From an uncultured Dokdonia sp. (GTDB taxonomy: Bacteria > Bacteroidota > Bacteroidia > Flavobacteriales > Flavobacteriaceae): a stretch of 64,000 bases of DNA. Below, piece by piece: positions 34,945 through 44,456 of this stretch. How positions within the stretch are numbered: position 1 is the stretch's first letter; every line of letters begins with the position of its first letter. The stretch lies in assembly GCF_947492815.1 (NCBI RefSeq), contig NZ_CANLOB010000011.1, forward strand, positions 1-64,000, in the 5' to 3' direction. The notes below the pieces were generated by a model. It did not search any database. It was not told the DNA's origin and saw only the letters and a program-made list of their open reading frames with translations. A program made the translations under genes and the position numbers.

Positions 34945-35334
34945 CTACCAAGTCTTTTCAAACGTATCTTTCGTACATGTTTTGTCTACCGTTTTAAAAA
35001 GACTCTTGTCTGTTTTTTTAAGTTGTAAAGGGTCTTTGTCTCCAAATAATCGAGATAATAAGGCAATTGGAAAGAGAATCACAAAAAAGATCACCGAGAG
35101 TAAAATAGGAGGGATAATACGACTTAAGATACTTGCTAAACCCATCCAAGCATCTTGAATTTTTAAAGCAAGGTATGAAGAAAGTAATCCAAGAACTCCT
35201 ATAATTGCAGAAACCCATAATGCCCAGGTGAAGTCTTTTAATAAACGAAAACGCCCTACTAGATAGATAATCAAAAATCCAACAACAATAGTTAATACTG
35301 TTTTGCTAGGAGTCAATTGTTTTTTTACGCTCAT
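34945..35334 (-). CDS. SxtJ-family membrane protein
   Basis: This 129-residue protein has three or four membrane segments and matches the SxtJ family that accompanies carbamoyltransferases (FLIIYLVGRFRLLKDFTWALW, then PLQLKKTDKSLFKTVDKT). ATG 35334 is preferred over the start at 35370, since it sits one base after the DUF5989 stop. It probably forms a membrane complex with its two neighbours; its exact role is unknown. Confidence 0.85.
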   Translation of the reverse strand: MSVKKQLTPSKTVLTIVVGFLIIYLVGRFRLLKDFTWALWVSAIIGVLGLLSSYLALKIQDAWMGLASILSRIIPPILLSVIFFVILFPIALLSRLFGDKDPLQLKKTDKSLFKTVDKTCTKDTFEKTW

Positions 35335-35335
35335 C

Positions 35336-35485
35336 TTAGAATAGGGAATATACAAATGGCGCGAGTGCACTACTGCCTCCTAATACAATTAAGATTCCTA
35401 ATACTAAGAGAACAATAATGATAGGAAGTAACCAGAACTTCTTACGTTCTTTCATAAATAACCAAAGGTCTTTTAATGCATCCAT
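35336..35485 (-). CDS. DUF5989 small membrane protein
   Basis: This 49-residue protein begins MDALKDLWLFMKERKKFWL and ends SSALAPFVYSLF, the DUF5989 signature that regularly lies between a NodU/CmcH-type carbamoyltransferase and SxtJ. It has a single membrane helix. It starts one base after the carbamoyltransferase stop and ends one base before SxtJ, so the three form a tight operon. Confidence 0.9.
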   Translation of the reverse strand: MDALKDLWLFMKERKKFWLLPIIIVLLVLGILIVLGGSSALAPFVYSLF

Positions 35486-35486
35486 A

Positions 35487-37352
35487 TCAGTCTTTTTTAA
35501 ATGTTTTTGTCCAACGTTCTTTGGTGTCCCATTCCGGTTGTTCTGTCTTAAAGTACATATAATTTTCTATAACGAGTATGTCCATTTCTGTATTCATAAA
35601 ACAGGTATATGCATCTTCAGGAGTACATACAATGGGTTCTCCACGTACATTGAAACTTGTATTTATAAGAATTCCTTTGCCAGTTTCTTGTTTTACGTCT
35701 TGTAATAATTGCCAGTATTTTGGATTGGTTTCTTTGTGAACCGTCTGTATTCTTGCCGAAAAATCCAAATGTGTGATGGCTTGTAAATTACTTCGCTCAC
35801 AATACAATTTCTCTAGTAAAGGTAATTCATGATAATTAGAAGGGACTTCTTTTTGAATATTTTTTTTGACATCAGCCACGAGTGTCATGTATGGAGATGT
35901 GGTCTCTAAATCAAAAAAAGTAGCGGCATCTGAGTTTAATACTGAAGGGGCAAAAGGTCGAAAGCTTTCTCGTTTTTTTATTTTGAGATTGAGCTTTTTT
36001 TGCATTTCTGTATTAGAAGGGTCACCAATGATACTGCGATTTCCTAGGGCTCTTGGTCCAAATTCCATGCGTCCTTGAAACCATCCTATAATAGCACCTT
36101 TTGCAATTTCTGAAGCCACTTGTTTAGAGAGTATATCAAACTCAGGAACTTTGTTTGCAATGGCTTTGTAACGTTTATTGAGGATGGTGATTTCTTTATC
36201 AGAATAATAAGGACCTAGATAACTTCCTTGCATGCTATCTTTTTGAGAATCGACGTTTCGTGTTTCTTCAAAGTACATGTAATGCGCTGCAAGTGCTGCT
36301 CCTAATGATCCTCCTGCATCTCCAGAAGCAGGCTGTACATAGATGTTTTCAAAGAGATTTTCTTTGAGTAATTTTCCATTAGCAACACAGTTTAAAGCAA
36401 CGCCTCCTGCTAGACATATATTGGATGCTGCTGTTTCCGCTTTCGCGAAAGCGGCCATCTTCAGAACTACTTCTTCCGTAACCTGCTGAATTGCATACCC
36501 CAAATTACAATGTTCTTGTAATAACTCAGACTCCGGAAGTCTTCTTTTTAAACCAAAAAGGGATTCCCATTTACTGTCTTTGGTCATCGTTAATCCTGTC
36601 GAATATTTAAAATAGGATTGGTCTAACCATATGGATCCATCTTCTTTGATAGAAATGAGCTTTTCTTTGATTTGCTGTATATAGTGTTGTGTTTGATCTG
36701 CATTGGGATTACCATATGGAGCGAGTCCCATGAGTTTATATTCTCCAGAATTGACCGTAAACCCAAGGTAATAGGTAAATGCACTGTATAATAACCCCAC
36801 TGAATGTGGGAAGTTAAGTTCTTTTTTTACGGTAATGGTATTTCCTTTTCCTTCACTAATGGTGGCGGTTGCCCATTCGCCAACGCCATCTACCGTAAGA
36901 ATGGCTGCATGTTCAAAGGGAGATGCAAAAAATGTGCTAGCAGCGTGTGATAAGTGATGCTCTGTAAAGAGTAATTTGAGTTTCTTTTTGTCATACGGCA
37001 TCACTGCAGCGAGTCCGTCGCGAATTTGCTTTTTAAGAAACAATTTCTGTTCTAACCAAACTGGAATCGCTTTTAAAAAAGAGATTAGTCCTTTGGGAGC
37101 AAAGGCATAATAGGTTTGCAATAGACGCTCAAAGGTAAGGAGTGGTTTGTCATAAAAAACTACGGCATCTAGGTGGTCTATGGTAAGGCCTGCTTCTTCC
37201 AGACAGTATATGATTGCCTGTACGGGGAAGTCGGGTGTATGTTTTATTCTAGTAAATCGCTCTTCCTGCGCAGCAGCAATAATGACTCCGTCTACAGTAA
37301 TAGCAGCAGCAGCATCATGATAAAAAGCAGAGATTCCTAGAATGTTGGGCAT
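35487..37352 (-). CDS. NodU/CmcH-family carbamoyltransferase
   Basis: This 621-residue enzyme transfers the carbamoyl group of carbamoyl phosphate to a hydroxyl, through a carbamoyl-adenylate. It has the N-terminal SAFYHDAAAAI, the metal-binding HHLSHAAS and VDGVGEW of the Kae1-like domain, and the C-terminal YrdC-like domain with NRSIIGDPSN and LINTSFNVRGEPIV. Given the context, the acceptor is probably a sugar of a surface glycan or lipid. One palindrome is read as AFAKA. Confidence 0.93.
   Translation of the reverse strand: MPNILGISAFYHDAAAAITVDGVIIAAAQEERFTRIKHTPDFPVQAIIYCLEEAGLTIDHLDAVVFYDKPLLTFERLLQTYYAFAPKGLISFLKAIPVWLEQKLFLKKQIRDGLAAVMPYDKKKLKLLFTEHHLSHAASTFFASPFEHAAILTVDGVGEWATATISEGKGNTITVKKELNFPHSVGLLYSAFTYYLGFTVNSGEYKLMGLAPYGNPNADQTQHYIQQIKEKLISIKEDGSIWLDQSYFKYSTGLTMTKDSKWESLFGLKRRLPESELLQEHCNLGYAIQQVTEEVVLKMAAFAKAETAASNICLAGGVALNCVANGKLLKENLFENIYVQPASGDAGGSLGAALAAHYMYFEETRNVDSQKDSMQGSYLGPYYSDKEITILNKRYKAIANKVPEFDILSKQVASEIAKGAIIGWFQGRMEFGPRALGNRSIIGDPSNTEMQKKLNLKIKKRESFRPFAPSVLNSDAATFFDLETTSPYMTLVADVKKNIQKEVPSNYHELPLLEKLYCERSNLQAITHLDFSARIQTVHKETNPKYWQLLQDVKQETGKGILINTSFNVRGEPIVCTPEDAYTCFMNTEMDILVIENYMYFKTEQPEWDTKERWTKTFKKD
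36439..36452. repeat. GCTTTCGCGAAAGC palindrome, in a gene
   Basis: Perfect copy in the carbamoyltransferase gene, read as AFAKA. Confidence 0.95.
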
Positions 37353-37371
37353 GTGAAGTATTTATTTGGTA

Positions 37372-37662
37372 TTAAGGATTTTCATATAATTCTCGTACTA
37401 CTTTAATTTCTGAGGCTGTAAGAAATTCTTTCCAAAGTGTTTCTATACCTTCATTTATAAGAGCATTGAAGGCCTTATGTATCCAAGCCTCAAGTTCTTT
37501 ATTCCTATATGCATATCTTCTAGGATCTCCACAAATGATTCTATGGCCGTTTTTTGCCATCCATTCTCTAGGATCCATTGTAATATCATATGTAGATGCG
37601 TATTTTAATTCCTTTTCTTCTGATAGTACTGTTTTTCCGAAATAACTTTCATTCTTATTCAT
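37372..37662 (-). CDS. Unknown small soluble protein
   Basis: This 96-residue protein is not recognised. It is charged, rich in Glu, Lys and aromatic residues, with no signal peptide or membrane segment, and ends EFLTASEIKVVRELYENP. It follows the carbamoyltransferase start by 20 bp and precedes other small non-pathway genes, so it may be an immunity-like or accessory gene rather than part of the glycan pathway. Confidence 0.55.
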   Translation of the reverse strand: MNKNESYFGKTVLSEEKELKYASTYDITMDPREWMAKNGHRIICGDPRRYAYRNKELEAWIHKAFNALINEGIETLWKEFLTASEIKVVRELYENP

Positions 37663-37743
37663 CCTAATATCATATTATCAGCTTTAAAACTTTTATTTTT
37701 TGTTTCATATCGTATACTAACCTTACTGCAAAATAAAATTATT

Positions 37744-38076
37744 TTACATAGTACTTTGAACAACCATAATTATTGCTCCTACAGGAACAATTAAATAAAT
37801 GATAGCTAAAATATTAATAGTTAACGCTAATTTCCGATATCTATTCCTCTTTTTTATTCCTTTGATACTTATAATAAGAGATGTAAGTATAGGAATTAAG
37901 AAAACAAGTGTAGTCCTAATCCCAATAACTACCAAACTGGGAGTAAAATCACCGTGTTCATTAGGGTACACTTTTTTTAAGTTATCATAAAAAGATATGT
38001 CTAATTGTAATTTAAAATAAATAACAATCAAGGCGATAATTATAGAGATAACAGATAGATATGGAGTGATTTTCAT
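37744..38076 (-). CDS. Unknown three-helix membrane protein
   Basis: This 110-residue protein has three membrane segments (residues ~8-25, 50-72 and 82-105). No family is recognised. The low-complexity, AT-rich sequence and the neighbours suggest an accessory gene. Confidence 0.5.
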   Translation of the reverse strand: MKITPYLSVISIIIALIVIYFKLQLDISFYDNLKKVYPNEHGDFTPSLVVIGIRTTLVFLIPILTSLIISIKGIKKRNRYRKLALTINILAIIYLIVPVGAIIMVVQSTM

Positions 38077-38150
38077 TAGTGTAATATACTCTTTAATGTT
38101 ATGTTACTATTCATAGATACTTGTCTTACTTATTTTATCATTAGAAGAAA

Positions 38151-38696
38151 TTATACATTGTTTTTATCCATCCAATCATCAATGTCTTCTTGTGGTTTTA
38201 TTATTTCGAGAAACTCTGTAAAACTATTTGCAATTACCTGAGCTTGGGCTATTAATTCTTTTGCGTTCGTTCCACAATCGTGATACACATAGATTACTTT
38301 AGGATTGCTTTCTTTTGCACGTATATAGAATCCATCACCACTTATATTTTCATCAAAAGCAATACAGATCCATCCTTTTTTTATCAGATCAACTCCAGGA
38401 AATGATTCTGTTGCCTCAAGTTCGATATCTTTAAAACTGTTGAATCTTGTATTTAATACAGGTAGTTCATGACTCTTTTTGTCTTTCAAAGAATCCCAAC
38501 CATAATTAAAAGGAATTCCAATATCAAGATCTGTTACAGGATACATGGTCATCAATTCAAGAAACCATTTGGAAACTTTTCTACGGATATTCCATTTTAA
38601 ACTTTTGTACTCAGCTAAAGTTGCTGTTCTCCCTGTATCCAATTCGGGATATGAATTGAATAATGCACTGGCTTTAGTATTTATTTCTTTTGACAT
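38151..38696 (-). CDS. SMI1/KNR4-like (immunity-type) protein
   Basis: This 181-residue cytoplasmic protein resembles the SMI1/KNR4 superfamily: PGVDLIKKGWICIAFDENISGDG, then KVIYVYHDCG and ANSFTEFLEII. Many members are immunity proteins for contact-dependent or polymorphic toxins, often kept as orphans. No toxin gene lies beside it. It is 18 bp upstream of the flippase gene's stop-side, within the glycan cluster but probably unrelated to it. Confidence 0.65.
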   Translation of the reverse strand: MSKEINTKASALFNSYPELDTGRTATLAEYKSLKWNIRRKVSKWFLELMTMYPVTDLDIGIPFNYGWDSLKDKKSHELPVLNTRFNSFKDIELEATESFPGVDLIKKGWICIAFDENISGDGFYIRAKESNPKVIYVYHDCGTNAKELIAQAQVIANSFTEFLEIIKPQEDIDDWMDKNNV

Positions 38697-38714
38697 CTGC
38701 TACTGTGAAAATTA

Positions 38715-39905
38715 CTATTTAATATCGTTAGAAGAGATTAAAAACCGTTTCCTAAATCCTAACAATGCCAATACCACCATCCATTGTCCTATTACTTTTA
38801 TGATGAGTGCTCCTGTAGATTGATAGGTGTCAATTGTAAAATATCCAAAAATAACTTGAATGAATGCAATGACTCCAATAATAATAGCAACAAGCGTTTG
38901 TTTGTTATTTTTATAAAACTCGTTAATTAATAATAGATGTATAAATAGCGTGATCATAAAAAGGTATCCTAAAAGATAACTCATACTACTAAATGTAAAT
39001 TCATACACATAGGTAATGATACCAAATATAACAGCAATAGCAATGGCTCCTATGCCAATCCCTAAGAGCAAGAATTGTCTTTCTATAACTGATCGTGTTT
39101 TTTTAGAAATACGATAGAAAATCTTAATAAACGGATTGATCATATAAGCAGCGCCTAATTGCACTAAAGAAATGAAACTAATGAAAATTTGATATTCACT
39201 TAAGTCTTCTTTTGTAAAATAAATAGTGCCATAATAACTATCAATTTTAGTTCGTAAGGTTCCTAAAACCATTGGAATCAAAAAAGGAATGGATGTAATT
39301 AAACTATGCTTATCAAAAGTGGCTTTCGTATTTAATAGTATTTTTCTATAATACATCGTATAGCAAATGGCCTTAATCATAAGTCCGCCAATGATGATTT
39401 GTAAAAAAAGTTCTAGTTGGAGTGTTCCTGAGAAAAATAATAACACGCCTACAACAATAGCATTACGAATGAACTCGGTTATAAAATTGAACTTAAAATC
39501 TTTCTGATAAAGGATTAGCACTTCAAAAGATTGATTAAAAAACAAAAGGAACATCCATACGAGGATATATATACTATACGGAGCAAACAATGGAATAATA
39601 AAAACAGCGATTCCAACAAAAACAAATACTAGAAATCGAGTGCTGAAATTTGAGAGCCAAGTGGTATGGATTTTTCCGGGTTGCTCACTAAATTGTTTTA
39701 ACAGGTAATTCTTATTGCCAAAATAAGAAAATAGAATAATGAAGTTTACCCATAATAATAGTGTTACATATTCTCCCCAAAGTGCCGTTGAATGTTTTTT
39801 TATAATAAGCAATGATATCATAAGTTGCGCGACCATGGGAATACTCTGCCCGAAACCATATAAGGAGACAGTTTTAACACGATCAAGCAATTTAGAATAT
39901 GGCAT
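38715..39905 (-). CDS. Wzx-type polysaccharide flippase
   Basis: This 396-residue membrane protein has about 12 hydrophobic segments and the polysaccharide transporter layout of the MATE/MOP superfamily (LYGFGQSIPMVAQLMISLLI at the start, FNFITEFIRNAIVV mid-way). It probably moves lipid-linked glycan units across the inner membrane. It starts 2 bp after the GT2 gene's stop, so both are co-transcribed. Confidence 0.85.
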   Translation of the reverse strand: MPYSKLLDRVKTVSLYGFGQSIPMVAQLMISLLIIKKHSTALWGEYVTLLLWVNFIILFSYFGNKNYLLKQFSEQPGKIHTTWLSNFSTRFLVFVFVGIAVFIIPLFAPYSIYILVWMFLLFFNQSFEVLILYQKDFKFNFITEFIRNAIVVGVLLFFSGTLQLELFLQIIIGGLMIKAICYTMYYRKILLNTKATFDKHSLITSIPFLIPMVLGTLRTKIDSYYGTIYFTKEDLSEYQIFISFISLVQLGAAYMINPFIKIFYRISKKTRSVIERQFLLLGIGIGAIAIAVIFGIITYVYEFTFSSMSYLLGYLFMITLFIHLLLINEFYKNNKQTLVAIIIGVIAFIQVIFGYFTIDTYQSTGALIIKVIGQWMVVLALLGFRKRFLISSNDIK

Positions 39906-39907
39906 TG

Positions 39908-40654
39908 CTATATCGCTTTAAAGAGCTTTGACTTTATAAATGTATTCTTATGGAAAAAGTATTTTATAGAAACGCCTAACACTCCAAGTCCGTAGGTGAC
40001 ACTTCTTGAAAAGTTAATGGAAGATGCTTCTGGGAAATACTTTGTAGGGCAAGACACTTCTCCTATTTGCATGTTTGCATAACATAATTGCCCTAGCATT
40101 TGATTATCAAACACAAAATCTTCTGAGTTATCTTGATATGGAATTGATACTAATGCTTTTTTACTAAAAACTCTATATCCTGTGTGATACTCAGATAGTT
40201 TTTGTCCCATGAGTATATTCTGGAAGAGTGTTAGTATTCTATTAGCAACATATTTATACAATGGCATACCACCCTTACGAGCTCCTTTGTTTAAGATACG
40301 TGATCCTAATACCACGTCATATACATCATTTGCGATGAGGTATACCATAGAAGGGATAAGCTTTGGTGTGTACTGATAATCAGGATGCAGCATAATCACA
40401 ATATCCGCATCTAGTTCAAGAGCTTTGTTATAACACGACTTTTGATTACCTCCATAGCCTCTGTTTTTTTCATGCACGATAATATGTGCTATGCCTAATG
40501 ATTTTCCCACTTCAACAGTATTATCTGTACTGTGGTCATCTGTTAATATCACATCATCTACAATGTCAAAAGGAATTTCATTATAGGTTTGTTTTAATGT
40601 AAGGGCTGCATTGTATGCAGGTAATACGACAACTACTTTTTTGTTGTTGATCAT
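39908..40654 (-). CDS. Family 2 glycosyltransferase (dolichol-phosphate-mannose-synthase-like)
   Basis: This 248-residue cytoplasmic enzyme has a GT-A fold with LPAYNAALTL, DDVILTDDHSTDNT and LHPDYQYTPKLI, and the later HTGYRVFSKKAL. It resembles GT2 enzymes that make polyprenyl-phosphate sugars, a donor for the GT-C enzymes of this cluster. A -7-like box TAACTTTG on the minus strand (40705-40712) lies about 50 nt upstream. It is divergent from the GT87 gene. Confidence 0.88.
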   Translation of the reverse strand: MINNKKVVVVLPAYNAALTLKQTYNEIPFDIVDDVILTDDHSTDNTVEVGKSLGIAHIIVHEKNRGYGGNQKSCYNKALELDADIVIMLHPDYQYTPKLIPSMVYLIANDVYDVVLGSRILNKGARKGGMPLYKYVANRILTLFQNILMGQKLSEYHTGYRVFSKKALVSIPYQDNSEDFVFDNQMLGQLCYANMQIGEVSCPTKYFPEASSINFSRSVTYGLGVLGVSIKYFFHKNTFIKSKLFKAI

Positions 40655-40765
40655 GCGTCGTTAGCTTGCTGTTTTAGTTCTTTTCAAGAGGCAATATAGA
40701 TAAACAAAGTTAACATATTAAACAGAATGAAAATGATAATCTAAATAAGGTTATTTTTGTGAGGA

Positions 40766-42409
40766 ATGAATCTCTTTACCAAAGACAATAAAACACTTTT
40801 AGTTTATCTATTACCTACAGTAATTGTATGTCTTTATTTTTTGATCGTTTCATATGATGCTCCCTTACATGATTTTTCAAATAGTTATTTTTCAGCACGA
40901 TTAATACACGATGGCATTGTACCTGAAACAGTCATTTTTGATATTCATGCTTTTAATGCATACATCTGGGGACTAGGGTATACTGATGTGTTGGTAGACT
41001 TTTATGTCAATAGCCCTTTTACATTAGCAGCGTTCTATCCGCTAGCTTATATCGAAGATGCTTACCTAGCCAAGTTTGTTTTTAATAGCATAAGTGTATT
41101 ACTCTTCTTAGCGGGACTTTTCTTGTTAGCTAAAAAAACAATACCAGATTCAAAATGGCTCTTGCTGTGCATTCCAATCTTATTTTATGTACCTATTCGA
41201 AATCAAATCCTTTTCGGACAATCGTACTTTATAGTTTTCTTTTTTGTTGTAGCGGGATATGATGCTCTTGAAAAGAGAAGGGAATACGGGACAGGGATGC
41301 TATTAAGTTTTGCGACTTTGTTGAAGTTCTTTCCTGTCTTTTATGGTATTCCGTTAGCATTTCAAAAACGTTGGAAAGCCATAGGGTTATGCATTTTAGG
41401 AACACTTCTTTTTGTGATTGTTGGAATTTTTATTACTGGATACACACTATGGGAGTCGTATTTTTTAGACATCTTACCACATACGTTTTCAAGCAAAACA
41501 ACTACAGATTATAGAGTTAATTATCAATCACTAGATGTGTTTTTTAAATTCTTATTTGTAGAAGATTCTTATTATAATCCTACAGCGTGGATAGCCAATG
41601 AACGTATCTATGCGATTGCCAATTGGATTACGAAGGCCATTATCATTGGAAGCGCCATTGGAATGTCCATACGTAAAAAGAACAATACGTTTGCTTTACT
41701 TGCCATATGGGTAACTACTTTATTTTTAACACAAGGAAGAACAGCAACCTATGCACAGATTTTATGGGTGATTCCACTTTTTGTAGTCTTTCCAATATTT
41801 ATGAATAAGAAGTATACCATTTTAAACCGACGTGCCCGACATTCTGAACAACGATTAAATGTAGCATCTATCATAGTACTTTTGGGGTTATTAATGTTGA
41901 TATGTAATTTTCCTTTTCGAGAATTAAAAGGCGAACCTATCGTAATTCAGTTTTCAAGATTGTGGTTAGTTGTTTTATTAACTATTTACATGTGTAAGTT
42001 AATTGATGCTAAGTTTCATCTAAAATATATTGCACTTACTTTTGTCGTATTATTTCCATTGTCTTATGGTGCTTTGAAAGGGAAATCAGAAGACAACTCT
42101 CAGTATGCGTTATCAGAAAAGAAACATTTTATGATTTATGATTTTTTTGAAGATCAGGGAAAACTAAGTTATAAAGCATTAGGGAGAAACGGAGATGAAA
42201 CGATACAAACAGACATTTCAGTGACTAGTTTTGATACAGAAAGCATCACGATAAAAGACCATCAATTGTATCACGGAGACCAATTGATAACAGAAAATAT
42301 ATCCCTTAAGAAAAAACCAGTGTTGGTCAATCATTCAAGAGTTTACTTCTTAACAGATCATCATTCCAGAAGAGGCGCTTTTACACTGAAATATATAGAC
42401 ATTAATTAA
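40766..42409 (+). CDS. GT87-type (DUF2029) membrane glycosyltransferase
   Basis: This 547-residue membrane protein has about 10-12 hydrophobic segments and the DUF2029/GT87 pattern (DFSNSYFSARLIHDG then NSPFTLAAFYPLAY and LLKFFPVFYG). GT87 enzymes are polyprenyl-phosphate-mannose-type transferases. It lies 6 bp upstream of the NKWYS-family gene, with which it forms an operon. The last ~110 residues are soluble and periplasmic. Confidence 0.85.
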   Translation: MNLFTKDNKTLLVYLLPTVIVCLYFLIVSYDAPLHDFSNSYFSARLIHDGIVPETVIFDIHAFNAYIWGLGYTDVLVDFYVNSPFTLAAFYPLAYIEDAYLAKFVFNSISVLLFLAGLFLLAKKTIPDSKWLLLCIPILFYVPIRNQILFGQSYFIVFFFVVAGYDALEKRREYGTGMLLSFATLLKFFPVFYGIPLAFQKRWKAIGLCILGTLLFVIVGIFITGYTLWESYFLDILPHTFSSKTTTDYRVNYQSLDVFFKFLFVEDSYYNPTAWIANERIYAIANWITKAIIIGSAIGMSIRKKNNTFALLAIWVTTLFLTQGRTATYAQILWVIPLFVVFPIFMNKKYTILNRRARHSEQRLNVASIIVLLGLLMLICNFPFRELKGEPIVIQFSRLWLVVLLTIYMCKLIDAKFHLKYIALTFVVLFPLSYGALKGKSEDNSQYALSEKKHFMIYDFFEDQGKLSYKALGRNGDETIQTDISVTSFDTESITIKDHQLYHGDQLITENISLKKKPVLVNHSRVYFLTDHHSRRGAFTLKYIDIN

Positions 42410-42415
42410 CACACA

Positions 42416-43240
42416 TTGATAAAACCATTTTTAAAATATCATATTAAAGATCGTTTCGTGCTTTGGCAACAGACACAAGACTTGCGAGACCCGAAGCATG
42501 AACCTATGCTGGTTTTTACGATGGCAAAAGTAGGCTCTTCTAGTGTGTATCATTCCTTAAAAAAACAATCGGATATCCCTTGTTTTCATATACACAGTCT
42601 CAGTATAGAAGAAGAGTTACAAGCTAAAGCTATTTGTAAAGAAAAAGGGGTGTATCCTGGGAGTCGAAGTCCTGTGTTTATATTACATAAATACCTTCTT
42701 GAAAAATCACATTCCTACAAAGTGATTTCATTAGTTAGAAACCCGATAGAGCGAAATCTTTCTGCTTTTTTTGAAGCATTTGAGATCCATATGGGAATGC
42801 CAGCACATCTTTTTAGAGGGAGCCTTCAGGATATAGAAAAGGCTTTTTATGAAAAGCTCGATCACTCGTATTGTAAAGATTGGTTTGATAACCACTTTAA
42901 AGGTGGAGTAGGTGTAGATGTGTATGAGTTCGCTTTCGCGAAAGCAAAAGGCTATACAATGATAAAGGGAGATCAAACGGATATCCTGTTGCTTAAAACT
43001 ACGCTTGATGATACGTTAAAGTCAAAGCTTATTGGTGACTTCTGTGGTATAGAAAACTTTACCCTTGAAAACTATAACGTCACAGGTGCCAAAAAAGGAG
43101 CCACCTTGTATGCTGATTTCAAATCGTATATCCGTTTTCCAAAATCGTATTTAGAAAGTCAGTTAGAGTCTACCTATATGAATCATTTCTTTACAGAAGA
43201 AGAGAAAGAAATGCTTTATAAGAAGTGGTTGCAAACTTAA
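42416..43240 (+). CDS. Putative capsular polysaccharide synthesis / sulfotransferase-like protein
   Basis: This 274-residue protein resembles the NKWYS 'putative capsular polysaccharide synthesis' family, related to sulfotransferases: FTMAKVGSSSVYHSLKK (PAPS-like loop) and SLVRNPIERNLSAFFE (3'-phosphate-like site). TTG 42416 is the only start that keeps the N-terminal part; the next ATG would cut into the loop. One palindrome is read as AFAKA. It overlaps the convergent DUF6557 gene by 4 bp. Confidence 0.8.
   Translation: MIKPFLKYHIKDRFVLWQQTQDLRDPKHEPMLVFTMAKVGSSSVYHSLKKQSDIPCFHIHSLSIEEELQAKAICKEKGVYPGSRSPVFILHKYLLEKSHSYKVISLVRNPIERNLSAFFEAFEIHMGMPAHLFRGSLQDIEKAFYEKLDHSYCKDWFDNHFKGGVGVDVYEFAFAKAKGYTMIKGDQTDILLLKTTLDDTLKSKLIGDFCGIENFTLENYNVTGAKKGATLYADFKSYIRFPKSYLESQLESTYMNHFFTEEEKEMLYKKWLQT
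42932..42945. repeat. GCTTTCGCGAAAGC palindrome, in a gene
   Basis: Perfect copy, read as AFAKA. Confidence 0.95.
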
Positions 43241-43647
43241 TCTGTAAGCGTATTTAATTTAGTTTTAATTTCATTTTCGGAGAACCCCAAAAAGGTCATT
43301 TCGTATAATGAATGTACTATTATTTCTGATTCATTAAAATTCTTTATCGTTTCTGGATGAATCTCCATACGTAACCATTTTTTCCAGTTTATACCAGAGA
43401 TATTATATGTATTTCCTAATTCATGTGGTTCTCCAATTCCAGATACAGTAATATCATCATCTTCGTTTTTAGAATTTATTTTTCGAATGTATAGAATCAA
43501 ATTACAATGAATAGGATTCATTTTAGTTAATTCAATATATACGTTATGAAAATATGAAGTTTTCCTTTTTAAGTCTGGATATGATTTTATAAGAATAGAT
43601 TCGATACCTTCCCAATTATTCTTTTCTACTAATTCTTTTAGAGTCAA
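43237..43647 (-). CDS. DUF6557-like protein
   Basis: This 136-residue cytoplasmic protein resembles DUF6557: MTLKELVEKNNWEGIESIL, YHNVYIELT-like FHNVYIELTKMNP, and the C-terminal ESEIIVHSLYEMTFLGFSENEI. Members are often found with immunity-type genes in Bacteroidetes and Firmicutes. No toxin lies beside it. It sits directly left of a truncated gene copy and the CPCC gene. Confidence 0.7.
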   Translation of the reverse strand: MTLKELVEKNNWEGIESILIKSYPDLKRKTSYFHNVYIELTKMNPIHCNLILYIRKINSKNEDDDITVSGIGEPHELGNTYNISGINWKKWLRMEIHPETIKNFNESEIIVHSLYEMTFLGFSENEIKTKLNTLTD

Positions 43648-43683
43648 TGTATGTATCCGTTAAGAGTTATAATAGAAGATACA

Positions 43684-43848
43684 CTATTTTATATAATTTA
43701 CCTTATTTTCATTGGTAGAGACTTCTCGAATGTATTCAGGAACTTCCAATCCTTTAAAAGGCGCAAGGGTGTCAATGTCTCTTCTATGATATAAAATTTT
43801 TAAAAAGCCAAACTCATGATGACGATGTGATTTGAGATGTGCTACTTT
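43684..43848 (-). pseudogene. Detached 3' end copy of the 44457-45626 lipoprotein gene
   Basis: Read leftward, this gives KVAHLKSHRHHEFGFL, then RRDIDTLAPF and a matching stop codon, 54 codons equal to the end of the lipoprotein gene at 44457-44621. Roughly 88% of the bases are the same. It has no start and is preceded by a stop, so it is a remnant. The two copies are direct repeats flanking the CPCC gene. Confidence 0.85.
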
Positions 43849-43878
43849 TTAATGCTCTTACGTAATTAAATATGAGTG

Positions 43879-44439
43879 TTATTGTTTTTCGTATTTAATA
43901 GTTCCTTCAGAATCAACATATTCTTTGAACTGTAAGTCCATTACACCATGCTTTTTAAAGTTTCTTTTTGCTTGGTCAAGAATCATTCCATTTGGGCCTG
44001 ACCCGAAATTTTCCCAAAAGCAAACAGGGCAAATTTCACATATACCATCTTCACCAGGGCTTATAGTTAGATAATCGCAACATGGGCAAGGTTCAAGAAG
44101 TTCTTTTTTACCTTTTAAATCGTTTTCAATAATATTGGCTATTTCTTTTAATTTAAAAATCAAGTATTTATTAGTTGTTCCATATAAGAGAGAACTTAAA
44201 TACATTTTATAGATTAAGTCGAATTCAGCATGATTTATTTCAACGGGCTTTTCATTATTTACAAGTAGATGAATAATGTAATCGCTAAGTTTTGGAAGTT
44301 CATTGTTCTCTATTTCTTCTCTAACATCACTCTCATCTTCATAATAAAAATACACCTCTAAAATTTCATATTTCAATTTATTTGAGAGTGTAGTCAATTG
44401 TTTATTGACTATAATATGCTTTGCTTCTTCTCTAGTCAT
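43879..44439 (-). CDS. CPCC cysteine-rich domain protein
   Basis: This 186-residue protein has a helical N-terminal part and a C-terminal cysteine-rich CPCC domain (CPCC at 118-121, further Cys at 134, 137 and 140, then FWENFGSGPNG) likely to bind zinc. Such domains occur in immunity and other accessory proteins. The gene is the only one between two direct copies of the 3' end of the neighbouring lipoprotein gene, so it looks inserted. Confidence 0.8.
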   Translation of the reverse strand: MTREEAKHIIVNKQLTTLSNKLKYEILEVYFYYEDESDVREEIENNELPKLSDYIIHLLVNNEKPVEINHAEFDLIYKMYLSSLLYGTTNKYLIFKLKEIANIIENDLKGKKELLEPCPCCDYLTISPGEDGICEICPVCFWENFGSGPNGMILDQAKRNFKKHGVMDLQFKEYVDSEGTIKYEKQ

Positions 44440-44456
44440 TTTTTAATGGAACATTA

